This document shows, piece after piece, positions 34,156 to 48,651 of a DNA stretch of 64,000 nucleotides (within the stretch, counting starts at the first letter, position 1; each line of letters begins with the position of its first letter). The notes under the pieces were generated by a model. It saw nothing but the letters and a program-made list of their open reading frames with translations, had not been told where the DNA came from and ran no database searches. The stretch is from Rhynchosporium graminicola (taxonomy: Eukaryota; Ascomycota; Leotiomycetes; Helotiales; Ploettnerulaceae), in the NCBI GenBank assembly GCA_900074885.1, contig FJUW01000004.1, positions 2,888,578 to 2,952,577 of the forward strand. Reading direction: 5' to 3'. Made by a program: the position numbers and the translations under genes.

Positions 34156-36068
34156 ATGTCTCGACGTGGTGATCCCGAGCGTGAGCGAGAGCGCGAATTT
34201 CACTCCCGCGACGGACCTCCAGTGCGGACTCGAGAGCGAGAATATGAAGAGACAGATATATACAGCAGACGTGGGCCAGAACGAGGCTCTCGACCAGACT
34301 TCCTTCGTGACGACTATGGCAGAGGCGATCCCGGAACACTGGTGCTGAGAGAGCGAGATACAGAGTCGTTTTCGAGACCGCTCGAACGCAGACCTCGATC
34401 TCCTTCTCCAGTGAGAATAGTGCGCGAGACCCGCGAAAGAGTTGTTGAAAGATCTCCTTCCCCGCCTCAGCAACTGGAGCGAGTCCGTACTCGGGTTGTG
34501 GAACGAGAACGACGCTCACCATCTCCTGTTCAATCCGAGCGAGTCAGAACCACGCGTGTTGTAGAGACTAGGCGTGAACCGTCTCCACCTCCTCCAGACA
34601 GATTACGAGCACGAGTGATTGAGACAAGAGAAAGATTCCGGGAACGATCTCCATCACCAGTCCGTGTTCGTGAGAGAATTGTAGAAAGGGAGAGAGAATT
34701 CCGCGAACGAACACCGTCACCGCACATTGATCGAGTCCGCATACGAAACTTTGAAGAGCGAGAGATTAGACAACCTACGCCCTCTCCATCTCCATCCCCC
34801 CCTCCTCCACCGGTCGTTCGTGCCCCTCCCATCCACCAAGAAATCATCACTCACCACCGACACATTGATCATGGTACGTATCGCACTCGTGATGTGAGAT
34901 CTTGCTGACATGTGACAGGCTTCGAACTTGCTCGAGTGCCATCCCCGCCCCCACCACCGCGTCGTACTGAGAATCGCGTCAAGGAGACCGACATTGATAT
35001 TCACACACATCGAGGCCATACAGATGTAGACATCAAGACGAAAACGACCAAATCCTCCAATCCGCGCTCCTTGACCCCACCAGGCCGCCATGATCATTAT
35101 CACGATGACAGCTATCTATACGAGAAAGAACGAGACCAGTTGCGTGTGAGAGACACCAGGCTAGACATACAAAACAGGCGAAGCGTCAGTGCCAGGCCTG
35201 AACACAGGGAAAGAAGCAGGAGTAGAACACGGATTGATATCAGAGGAGACGACGATGAGGCCGATTACTATGCTCGTAAAGCTAGTGAGCGGGCACACAT
35301 TGGAGAAGCCTACAACGGCGCCACAAAAGACTGGGCTATTATCGATGTACCTCCCGGAACCGAACGTGTGAAAATGGACGGGATCGGCGGTGGAAGTCAA
35401 GAAGTCACTTGGCAGAAATATAATGGTGTACGCAGAAGCAAATTCATCCCCGAGCGAGAGCGCGAGAGGGATCGTCTGTCAGATCGAAGTGAACGCATCG
35501 AGATACGGGATGAACCGAGACGTGAAACGAGTGGGCTGGAAATTGAAATCTCAAGTCGTAGTCGAAGACAACAAGGTGGAGGCTCCTATGAGCGAGAATA
35601 TGAGAGGATCGAGGAGACCACCAATCAACAAGTCGGTTTCCCTAGGGCTCCACCCAAGCAGAGAGTTGGAGATCTTTGGACGGAAATTACCAAGGATCTT
35701 GTTGTCAAGGAGGCTATTGAGGAGCTGGGTTATGATTTCGAGGAGACGGAATTTTTCTACTACGTTATCCAGTATCTGCGCTACGTAAGCTGAACCTTAC
35801 AAATAAGCATCAGATTAAAGTACTAACGCTCGTTCAGGAGGATGTTCTCGAGTTAGTGTCTCTGTCCGAAACCATTCGGCGGGAACGCCAAGAACGCATT
35901 CGGGAGATCCAACGTGAGAGAGATCGTCTTGAACGACGTGATCGCGAACGAGATGAATGGGAGCGCAGAGAGCGGCGACGTGAGAGGGACTCTGGGTTTA
36001 CTGACGAAAGGATCCTTGAGCGTGAAATTATCTACGACAACCGAGGACCACCGCCAAGACGATGGTAG
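34156..36068 (+). CDS. Arg/Glu/Ser-rich conserved fungal protein with a C-terminal helical domain (DUF8035-like)
   Basis: Exons 34156-34873, 34919-35784 and 35838-36068 (introns of 45 and 53 bp, gtacgt...gacag and gtaagc...ttcag) give 604 aa. Residues 1-240 are RE/RS-like low complexity with many RSPSP and ERxRxR repeats, then a proline run and His-rich stretch. Residues about 370-410 hold a compact segment (KDWAIIDVPPGTERVKMDG, EVTWQKYNGVRRSKF). Residues about 480-560 form a helical domain (DLWTEITKDLVVKEAIEELGYDFEETEFFYYVIQYLRY, then EDVLELVSLSETIRRER). The C-terminus is a long charged coiled coil (ERQERIREIQRERDRLERRDRE...). I recall this C-terminal domain from fungal proteins annotated DUF8035, without known function. 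RS/RE repeats suggest a nuclear or RNA-linked role (inference). Confidence 0.8.
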
Positions 36069-37080
36069 ATTCGCCTGCGGTAGATGTCTATCCGCGGCAT
36101 GAGGTTTCTGTCGACGAAGGATATATAACTTGCTATCACATATCGAAATTCTTCGGATTTATGAGATGCGTTTGGCATGAGAACATATCCATAACATCTG
36201 CTTCCTCCTTCTGCATAGCGCGTAACGTATGACACGGAAGTTTGTCCAAGCTAGCCGGCAGCCAGCCAACATTTCATTCTGCTTCGATACCTGTTTCAAT
36301 GTATTTTCTTGAGTCTTTTCTGTCTTTGTGCTTGAAGATTTATGCATGGAACTGGGGTATCATACCTGGGAATGATTTATGGCATGATCTATATAGGCTC
36401 GTTTATGTGTACGGGCGGGTGTCTTTTTGGAATGCATGCTGATTATGGGAGGAAATGATCGAGTCAGTAGGAAGCAGGACGGGACCGATACATTTGGTGA
36501 AGGATTTGAATATGGGGTAGCCGAGAAAGATGGAAAGATGAAAAGGGAAAGAGAAAGAGCATGCCCAGATGGGATGCGAGTTCGTGGTCGGGGCAGAATG
36601 AATGATGGATTAAACGGCGTGTAATGACTATAGATTCGATACCTACATTTTCATGAATAACGACGTTGAAAGCAATATAGAAAGTTCAACACGCACATAT
36701 GTGGAAAGCCGCGTGACTCTGCTCGGGTACATTTCTGTTTTACTAATTTTTCCATTAATAATTTTGTCTCTGTGTTCCATGCTTTAAAACGTGAAAGAAG
36801 AAGTGACCTATTCTGCGCTTACCGTCTAGACAGGAGGAAACCCATTTCTTAATTCGCGATGCCAATTTCGATTTCAACATGCAACTCTCTAGACAATCGC
36901 TCAATGTGCAGCGCAGCGAATTTACTTATGCCGTTCGCTGTGCAACTAACTCATCTAGGTTACAGAGCCGCAAGTCATGTTACTGCATCGTCTTGTCAGA
37001 ACAGTGAGGGAGGAAGCACGTGTAGAAATCGGTTATTCTACACTTTTTTGGCTTTATAAGGAAGAGGGTGTACGATGTCT
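36069..37080. other. Spacer without a supported gene
   Basis: The 3' flank of the RE-rich gene, then AT-rich DNA leading to the partial repeat at 37081. Short ORFs only. Confidence 0.5.
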
Positions 37081-37220
37081 AATTGTTGAATTGATTATTT
37101 TGATTTATCTCCGATATTTTAATCAGAGTTTTCGATTCGTATTAACCTATATCGGAGAAAGTCCCTGCGAAGAGGAGATACACTTGGCCAAGACCGAATA
37201 TTAGTCAATCGGAGGTAACA
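37081..37220 (-). mobile_element. TGTTACC-type TIR element, partial copy C (about 140 bp, inverted)
   Basis: Read on the minus strand from 37220 this begins tgttacctccgattgacta and follows the left end of copy B for about 130-140 bp, then similarity stops. GATC (37221-37224) lies next to the terminus, the same GATN flank as in copies A and B. The other end is missing, so it is a truncated remnant. Confidence 0.7.
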
Positions 37221-37224
37221 GATC

Positions 37225-40200
37225 CAAGCGGAGACAGGCAGATGGTGAAATTCTTATTTTACTGAGCCCCAACAGAAGCACCCGCGGCTGAGAAGATCTC
37301 AAAAGGTTCTTATCAAAAATATTTAGCTATCGCTCCTGGTAAGAATACGAGTAATCAATACCGCAGTATGCAGCATGCGATACGTAGGACGCTCATGTAT
37401 TATGTCGATGAAGCGTTTTCCGGTATCATTTTCTGAGACTGGGGAACGTGGCCGATTGCAGTGTGCATGAAAATGAAACGAATATGAGGCGGATAGTGGA
37501 GTGGTTTATGAAGGATCATGTGAGCTGTGTAAGTGGTACTGAGTGGGCGAAGAAGTTTTTGCCGGGATTGGATTTTGTAAGAGGGCATTGTGGAGGCGCT
37601 GGAATTTTTAAGCCGAGGAGGAAAGGGGAAACGTTTTGCTTGTTATTATTTCTAACTAAAAGGGTCTGTTGTCTGGAGAGGCACTAATTCCAGAGAAATG
37701 TTTTGCCGTTTGGGATTCTGGCATATCATGCCCTACCTCTAAAGACCATCGTCTGGCGCGGCGGGGTTATACGAGTCCTTATTCAGCTGCCATGCTCGGA
37801 GATGTCGTCTATTTGCTATCTTTATCGAACGTATCCCCAGTATGCCTTTTGGACCTTCGGGTGTGTACCATGACGAACCCTCTCCTGACCCTAAGATTTC
37901 TTTGCAGGATCTTCCACTCAGGCTCGTCATACTATCTTCAAACTCAGAGAATTCCGTAAAGAATTTCAGTGTTATGGCAAGAGGAGACGATGCAAAGAGC
38001 GGATGTTGATCTGTCCGGTTGATTGCTAAACTACCACTGAATCCGTTAATAGTGAAGCTGGTTGAGATACTGATCGATGGGATGAAGCGCAGGCTGCGGA
38101 GGGATTCGAGGTAAAAGCTCCGCGGTCTCTTTCTAGGAATCATGTGGATGGTTTTAGGATCATTTAGTCGCACATCGATGGTCTGAAATTACCGGATCAA
38201 ATTTCTGTAGGGATGGGTTTGAGCATGGAGGATGTAAGGGAGTTGGAGAGAATGGTTGGTCTTATTATGGAAGCATGCCGCTGATGGAGCTGTGATGAAC
38301 AGTCTTTTGAGTCTCTTTGTCGCAGTGGGTATACATTCTAAAGAGAAATTAGGCAATGAAAGAAACCTACGTAGGAAGAAGCCAAAGAGATATCGTGTTG
38401 GTGTCAGATTCCAATTTGGATCTTCTAGTATCTAGTAATGTTGGAACGTACCGCCCGAAATTAGAAGTAGCACGCTAACCAGAGCATTGAAGGCACAACA
38501 AAGACCGGCTTCATGCACTCGACAAGTGTTAGACGTCCTTGACAAAGTCTGTGAAGGTTACCAAGGGCTCTCTAATAGACGTAGACAATTTATTCTCAAT
38601 AATTCCATCCATATTAAGCATCAAAAGCTGGACCTGCTTCGCAATCAGAAAAGCTAATAGATAATACACCTCCGTTAGCAATCCTTGATATTCATCCGGG
38701 GAATAGTTCAGCACGGGAGAGCCCCTTTGTTTCAGTTAGTTTATACTCTACGAAATAAGGGAAAAGCTTTATATAATCAATATCGAATGTATATCTGGTT
38801 TACTCCGAAGATTGCGGATGTAATTCGTCGTACAGGGCCCAGAAATATAATAAATTGGAAAAAAGCCTTTGAGCCGGGTTAGTTACAGTACCTAGCGAAG
38901 ACACTACGTTTCTTATTAGATCACGATTGCCTTACATTAGCGTTGCATATATAGTATCCTGAAGGAATGGACAGTATGGTGTAATATCGAAAACCTTAAC
39001 TACTGAAGTTTTGACTATCTGGTAGTTGAAAAGTAGTCCTTCGACGATAATTTCAAAATCAAGAGGTTTAGAACAATATCGAGAGATTAATATCAAGTTA
39101 GTCCAAAGCATTTATTAACTGAATCTGAATAATTTTTCTGTTAAATAGTATATTCTTAGCTGATAATCGATCTGCTCTTCAGATCGAGTTGTAGCCTCTT
39201 ATGGAGTTGCCCTAGGATATTCCTGAAGCAGAATCGCTTCGGTCCTCAGAATTGAATAACAACAATTCAGTATAGCCTTGACCTAAGTATAAGTATTACC
39301 AAGTATATGTACAGTATCAGGGCGTGCTTTCATTCTTCCGCAGTCGCTTGCAATATCAAAAAATCGTGGATTCCGCTCTGGGGCCAGTGCTCTCTCAGTA
39401 AACACAAGGTCTTCTCGAATCTATAGGCTGGAGAAATCATTTGCCTCTAGTCAGAAAGCCCCAGCTTCAATCCCAATGGCTATTCCTGACCAGGAGCTCC
39501 AACATCTCTAATCGATATCATTAGAACTACGCCACTGCTGTTAAGATGAGGCAAACCTCCCAAGTTGATCAATTGAGCGCTTGAAGGGTTTTTTCTCCCT
39601 TTCAAGTCGATCAAGTCCATACGTCAGCTCTCGAGCGCTTCCTCAGTACCATGGTTCTGCAGTCTTTTCAATTTCTGCTTCAAGTATTGAACCTTGTCCT
39701 TTTGGCCTCGTGCAGAGCGCGTTGACATACTCGGACTGAGTGGCGCTTGCACCGGTCTTTTTAAAGCCCGAAATGATGGATTTGGTATGATGATCCATGA
39801 TCGGACCGGTAAATTCGTCTGGGAATGTCGCTCCTTAGTACCTCGTGCAAGCAGTTTTGGGGCGTGAGCATGATTGAGAATGAAAAAGGATTTCAAGACG
39901 TTGTAGCAACACTGTTGGTTGTTGAGCGAGTAGGTATCCGCAAGGGACTAGCTCCAGCTTTAGCTTACCCGGTAGCCGACGCTTCGGCCCGCTCCCTGCC
40001 GACGTCAGTTATGGTGTTGAAGGCGTCAGTATCAATCTCATGGTAGTGGTCTCCTGACTTGAGTTAATCCACTTTGATTCTATCTCGATTACTTCACAGG
40101 GCCGTTCCCAACTCTTCAGTGTTGCATACTGTTAGCCTATCTTCAAGAAACCGTTAATGAATTTTGTTTTTATCAAAAGTCAGCTCGACCGAATGAGAAT

Positions 40201-40283
40201 TCGTGAAACAGGTTTCCCCGATTCCTTCCGTACATTTTATTTCCTATCGTCTCTTCAACAAGCAGAACAAACACATCGAACGA
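37225..40283. other. 3-kb AT-rich spacer with no supported gene
   Basis: Small ORFs only (for example 37739-38173 minus, 38685-38882 plus, 39624-39896 minus). None has a recognisable domain or splice pattern. The sequence looks like old, mutated accessory DNA. Confidence 0.45.
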
Positions 40284-43272
40284 TGTCCGATTGTATTACA
40301 GTGCTTGACATGCCACCAGAAGCAGCCTGACATACGCTGCAATAAAATTAACAACCATGGGCTATGGCTTCCGCTTCGGTAAGTCAAACGTGTGGTTTAG
40401 TAATGCGGACGGTTGCGACAGGAGGAGCTTGCGTTTTAACTCTCGAAGGTTTTCAAGCTCCAGACTATTCAAGCTAGATTCTATGATAGATCTATAACGG
40501 CTGCTCTAGCCATCACCTCGCTCTTATATTCACTTAACGCTGCTATTCTCTCGATATGTTACCTCCGATTGACTAATATTCGATCTTGGCTAAGTGTATC
40601 TTCTCTTTGTAAAGATTTTCTCTGATATAGATTAATACGAATCGAAGAATCTGATTAGTATATCAGAGATAAATCAGAACAATCAAATTTATATTTATAG
40701 AAGCTACTGTCGTGCAGTCGCCTCTGCTATATTTTCTATTTCTATATATAAGATATAATTAATTGATTATAATTAATTAAATATGATTGATTGTTATAAT
40801 TAATACCTATACTTCTAGTTAAATAAAAATATTGTATTGTAAATATAATTATTGTACTGCGTATCATACTGCGTGTAGCCGGCGAGGGGGTTAGGGTTTA
40901 TACGATCTTCCCGTAGAACAATAAATCGTTGAATTTTCGGAAAGGAAGGGGGATATCTCGTATCATATAGTCTACTAATTGAGCTTATTAGCTACTTAGA
41001 ACCACTCCTTGCTCTACTAGTATAGCTTTCAACTATTTCATTATAGTTTTTATTAATTTTACGCTCATCTGAATAGTACTTCTACGGAAATCGTCAAGTG
41101 TTGAAATCACGTATATTCGGTAGGCTAGCTGGAGTCTCCGATTCGTATCGCCCGAAAATCTTAGCTAATGGGAAATAAATCGACCTTCTATTGGCCAAGT
41201 GCAGATATTGGTCAATTGGAGGTAACAGATAGCTCTTCTAACGATCTTCGAAAGTTTCACTTTATCAGGCGTGTACTTACTAACATTTAGTGCATACTGC
41301 CTTACGATGACACGTTTCTAGCCCTTGTTTGGGCAGACGTCAAACCTAACTAGTCGTAGGTGGCTGATATATAGGTATGAATTAATTTTTTGGAATTAGC
41401 TGCGTTGTTAGTAGATCAGAAATGACAGCGACAGCTTTGATTGCTGAACGTATGGTCCAAGGACTTGGAGGAGACCGCATTAATACAAGGGTCGATATTA
41501 TCGTCTTAAATATCATACTATATCGCGGATGGTCGAAATATATGGGGATAAATTCTGCTGTTTTCGCACTCGGTATGAATGCTCACGATCTAGCTAGCAA
41601 AATGACGACTAATATTCTATCAAGTACTTCACTTGCCTCATCTTTGGTCGGCGCTCTGATTCAGCATGTGTCGCGGTTATGAATTTCTTACATCAGTTTG
41701 CACATCCTCGGCGTTTCCCTTGTCCCTTTGGGGTCTGTTTTTTTGCATCGACTACAAGCCCGAAAAGTTGAGAGTACAACTCAGAGTGATAAACTAGCTC
41801 GGCAATAGAACCTTTTTTCTAACAGTCATATCGATTCCGTTAGCCTTGACATGGAAGGGTGCTACACATCCATGGTCTTCATAGCGCATGGTCTTACCAC
41901 GGGTCCTTGAGTGGGTGGAATGACCGCGTTTCCTCTTCATGAAGCATTTTCTTACGTGAGAGAGGTAACATTTTCGTTGCGTCTTTTCTCCAATCCAACG
42001 TCAGCATTATACCATCACATTCTTATATTCAATTATCACCTTTTGGGTCACGTACAACCTTCTAGTCATTTTCCAACCCGGATTGCAAGCATCTCTATTT
42101 ACATCAGGAGTAGGCCTTCTCCTAACGGCTGTTGCATCTAACTCTTTTGCTAGCATATCCGGTATCGCAATCACCAAGATGAAAAAATACCGCCCGTCAG
42201 TCTTACATTGATTATCATCGGCCTCGGACTCTACGTACGACTGATTAGCACTCGTCTATTGCACGCTGGGCAATCATTCAGATATTGGTCGCTAATGGTC
42301 TCGGCATTATGGTCACTTTCACCCTCACAGCCATCTAGGCGTCTCTAGAAGGAAAAGACATCGCAACCTCAACTCCACCCTGGCCAGGTTTTCAACGGAT
42401 ACGCCATTTTTCGACGAATTGGCGGAACTGATCATTGATCATAGGTGAAGTTCTTCAAGTATCGTAAACAGTACTGGTATAGGTGGTTTTTCTATCTAGT
42501 ATACAAATTTGATTTAACTATTAGGCTAACTGTTATTGGGTTTGTGAGGAAAAGCGTGATCAAATTAGACTTCTGAGCCCTGAATAGCTAGAGAAAGCTT
42601 CGATAGTCCTAAACTAATTTACCTTTAGGTTATTAGCCACGTTACATCATTGAAAAACTCATTTCTCATTCTCACGAAATCAGTCAGGGGAATATTAGCC
42701 ACATGTGATCTATATATGTAGGATGAGCAGGTCTGCAGTTTTACCTGTTGGGAAACTAGAACTAGCTGTACTAAAGCGGTCTAGTTTGGTTTTGAGTCTA
42801 ACTCCAATGAGTAGTTCAGAATGGTAGTCTAAAAAGAAACTGAACCACCCACGGAAAGCGCTGTACTGAGACCTTCTCCGCAGCCTCGGAGCTTAGATTG
42901 CAGCAATGTACACGATTTTTTGCAACGCGCGTATCAATAACCTGCTCCAAGCATAAACAGTGAGCTTGGTCGAGCATTGCTAGAAGAGAGTAGCGTACCG
43001 CTCTGAGTCTTGTGCTTCTGCTCAATCAAACACCAGAAATCAAGGAGCAATTCGAGGCATACGTCGAAGCGCTTAAGCTCGTTTGGCAGGTTTCTGTCGC
43101 ACTTGTAGTACTTGGTTTCATTTTCGCAACCTATGTTGAGAAGATTCCGATGCGCGAGATAATAGACACGGAATTCGAAGAAGATGGAGGCGGAGTCTGG
43201 TGGAAGCGTTTATTGACTTTGAGATGGGCCCCTTCCCCATTACCAGCCTTTTTTGGAGCTGGGTGCCAATGA
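40284..43272 (+). pseudogene. Decayed MFS drug-efflux transporter (DHA2-like, 14-helix type), interrupted by a MITE
   Basis: Colinear fragments of one MFS transporter are spread over 3 kb. They are a possible start at 40284 (MSDCITVLDMPPEA, then a stop), a first-helix-like LLYSLNAAILSI just before the element, ALLTIFESFTLSGVYLLTFSAYCLT after it, ALIAERMVQGLGGDRINTRVDII (41430 on; motif around helix 4), SLVGALIQHVSR, SGVGLLLTAVASNSFASISG and IAITKMKKYRP (42110-42200), IQILVANGLGIMVTFTLTAIQ (42275 on), ATSTPPWPG and a C-terminal piece EALKLVWQVSVALVVLGFIFATYVEKI (43012-43272). Multiple stops and frame changes show it is dead. A 671-bp element lies at 40557-41227. Transporter identity is by family recall; the substrate is unknown. 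Confidence 0.8.
40557..41227 (+). mobile_element. TGTTACC-type TIR element, copy B (671 bp), inside the MFS pseudogene
   Basis: It begins tgttacctccgattgacta and ends with the inverse ...tcaattggaggtaaca. Perfect 4-bp duplications GATA flank it (40553-40556 and 41228-41231). The inverted-repeat similarity extends about 40 bp inwards (gatcttggctaagtg on the left against the inverse of cttggccaatag on the right). Ignoring the element and one GATA, the MFS frame reads ...NAAILSI followed by ALLTIF... without a break. The inside is AT-rich (TTAATTAA and TATAA tracts) with no transposase. It is full-length relative to copy A. Confidence 0.85.
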
Positions 43273-43556
43273 TCCTGTGAAACAATTGTCACGTGACTAT
43301 ACTCCGTGAAAGTCGGCCCAGAATAAGGGTGAAGTTTGAAGCCAAGAACCCGTAAGGCTGTATGGCGGAAAAAATTTGAGGATTTCCGTGAGGTACAAAG
43401 CTTTAAAAAGTGCCGAATCCGAAATCCGGGGCTTGCTGGGGTATGGTTGTCACTTTAAAGTGGCTTAGCCGCGTGCGCTTCTGGACGCTGAGAAATGTGG
43501 AGGACCCCTATACTTTAGAAAACTCTATTATAGTTCTGAAATTGTGATTGTGACTA

Positions 43557-43625
43557 CTCGGTTCCTCCAGAAGTCTGAACTTGTCAATCCACAGTGGATA
43601 GGTTCAGACTTTCGGAGAAGCCGAG
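43557..43625. mobile_element. 69-bp foldback MITE, TA-flanked
   Basis: CTCGGTTCCTCCAGAAGTCT at the left is the near-inverse of AGACTTTCGGAGAAGCCGAG at the right, with a small palindrome TCCACAGTGGA in the loop. TA dinucleotides lie on both sides (43555-43556, 43626-43627). The whole unit can fold into one hairpin. It is related to the 44417-44528 element. TA flanks fit a Tc1/mariner-type target. Confidence 0.7.
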
Positions 43626-44416
43626 TAGGGTACATGTCAGCGGATAAATGTGAAGAATTGTATTTTTTGTTTCAAACCTAAGATATGCCTCCGCACTTCA
43701 CTCGGATGTTCGGATGTACGGAGAACTCTGTCCCTCTAATTGACATTGTTTTCACAATAAGCTACAACTTTGGCCAAGTAAGACACGTAGATAATGCTAG
43801 TGAAACTTTCACATAGTTACACGTATTGCAGGTGTGTGCCTTGACCTAATGATGTTTCGATCGTCTCGTATCCGCATTAACCAGGATATGAATAGCTTCT
43901 TTCTCATCCGAACAAAATCTAGGCGCGCCAGATAACGTTACGGCAACATCGGAAATGTCACTGACAGTGACTGACTAGGCAGTAGTTTAACTTCCATCGT
44001 GTTAGGCAGAGCACTCAGATTACTGTATTCTCGCAATAGATTAGTGAGCCCTCGGAGTCTGACAGTCATGGGGGCTGTTCCAAACTTATCAGGTAAGGCT
44101 TGGGCATCATATGGTCAAGAAAAGTCGTATTTTATTGAACATAGGTGCATATATAAATAATTCCTCTATACTCATAATATCCTCACGTCATCGTGGAATC
44201 TGATTTGCTCTCGCTCTTTGAAGACCTGTTAATATCGAAAGCCTCATATGATGTTAGTAAAGGTCCTCTACAAAGCACATTTCCTTTCACATAACCTTTT
44301 GCTATCTGTATCGTCGCATTAAGGTGTCATATGGTTGATGTAAAAGGTCATCGGAACAGCTAAATCAGATTTTCCTGCGCCCTTGGAGACCCTTAGCTCA
44401 CTCGCAGAATCAAATA

Positions 44417-44528
44417 CTCGGTTTCTCCGTGGCTTTGAACCTGTCCACAGTGGACTTGCAGGGCATGCTTGGTTGGAATCGACCCTTGATGTGAGCCCTG
44501 TCAGGTTCAGATCTACGGAGGAATCGAG
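44417..44528. mobile_element. 112-bp foldback MITE, TA-flanked, relative of the 43557 element
   Basis: It starts CTCGGTTTCTCCGTGGCTTT and ends with the near-inverse of that, AGATCTACGGAGGAATCGAG, flanked by TA. The same TCCACAGTGGA palindrome follows the left arm. The ORF drawn across this region on either strand is a by-product of the inverted repeat. Confidence 0.65.
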
Positions 44529-45944
44529 TATATTAAGAGCTTCGAAATTGCATATGGCTGTCTCAAAGCCTTTGAGGATTACAAATTGCAAAATCACACG
44601 GATAGTTGGGTTATTTACGGAAAAGGCTTATTCCCCATCACCAACTGACAAATCCGAGAGTCTTTACTGGCATAGAACGCGGCGCATCCTTGGATAAGGT
44701 TCATGATTTTGTCCGTGCGAAGCGCTAGTCTGCGTAAGAACGTGCCGCGGATTCATCGGAAGACTCTTGCAACAGGCTTTAGTTTTACTTTTCAGCTCTG
44801 CTTACGGGAGATCTTCACCAAATGACACCCAAAGGCAGCGGTCAAACCAGCGGTAGGTTCGGGCACTGCCTTAAAATCCGACCGAGGAACATCTGAAAGA
44901 ACAGATGAAACCAATTTAAGATAATGTTGGATTCCGCAGAGCTTATTGGCAACGGCTTATTTACTGCCCTACAAAGATCTGCCTCTTGGCTTGAGTTGCA
45001 TTAAATCCCGGAAATGCGGTCTTGGAGTCTCAGGTACCACTGCTCCCTTGCAGCCTTGCAGCTGCTTGTTGATCAATCATTAGGCGAGGCCCAAACACCT
45101 CCCGGACTGGGCTGAGGACATGACTCGCTTGTAGGTTTCAACATCAGATTACACATATGCGATTTTGTATCCACCCTTCTCACCCAATTTCCTAGTTAGA
45201 ACTCTATATTGTGTGACCAATCTTTATGTAAGTCTGGTCATGTTCGCTTGGTGCTTAGGAAGTACATTTATCCCTACCCCCACCGAAAGACTCCGCCTCA
45301 CTCCTCATAGCCGGTGGAACAATTTGGCCAGGCAGTGTAATCGTATGATGATCGCTGACCATCAATCGACCTTTCCTAGCCTACCCATACAGATCTACTA
45401 CCCTGCCCCAAGAACCAAGTCGGTGTGACTTCCAAGGCATTCAACCTGCACTCTTAAGGCCTGTGCACGAATGCCCTCGCTTCTAGTTAGTAGTTGAGAA
45501 CAGAAAGCAACTACAAGCCTGCGAGTAGAATACCGGTATTATAAAGATATTACAAAGATAGCATGAAAGTTTCAGCGATTTAGGGTTAGGGATACGATCA
45601 GAGTAGGGTTCTAACGACATAATTCGTTTCGACGTACCTCCGTAGGTTGAGGTAATTTACTTCGCAGGGTATAGTTTGCTTGTGGGCAGGATAAGACATC
45701 TCCATAGCCAGGATAGGTAGCATTGGTCATCTGCACATCCATTGGCTCGTTGGTCGAGCTTCTCCATTTGGGGTCTTCTGCTCTACGAAAGTTTCTTTCA
45801 TCTGGGAGATTAGCTTGGCTGCCATATCCGAGTCGGTCGCGCCGGTGATCAATATAAAGACCATGGGGGACCTCGAATTCTTCGTGTTTTTCGATAGTTC
45901 GATTATCACAGCTTTCAGGCGGGATAATTGTACACTTCATCAAT

Positions 45945-48651
<2,707 letters not shown>

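Larger units (their letters stand above)
43273..45944. other. Spacer between the MFS pseudogene and the catalase-peroxidase
   Basis: Apart from the two foldback elements it shows no supported gene. 45500-45944 is the promoter side of the catalase-peroxidase gene. A GGGTTAGGG pair at 45580-45591 is isolated and not telomeric. Confidence 0.5.

Noticed and set aside
39624..39896. 90-codon minus-strand ORF ending in a short charged helix
   Set aside because: A possible coiled-coil end (KVQYLKQKLKRLQ), but no start context, partner exons or family was found.
44319..44697. ORFs of 92 and 104 codons on opposite strands
   Set aside because: Both run through the inverted-repeat element at 44417-44528 and have no recognisable protein family.
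45580..45591. Telomere-like TTAGGG/GGGTTAGGG word
   Set aside because: Only two units, inside the spacer before KatG; far too short for an interstitial telomere.
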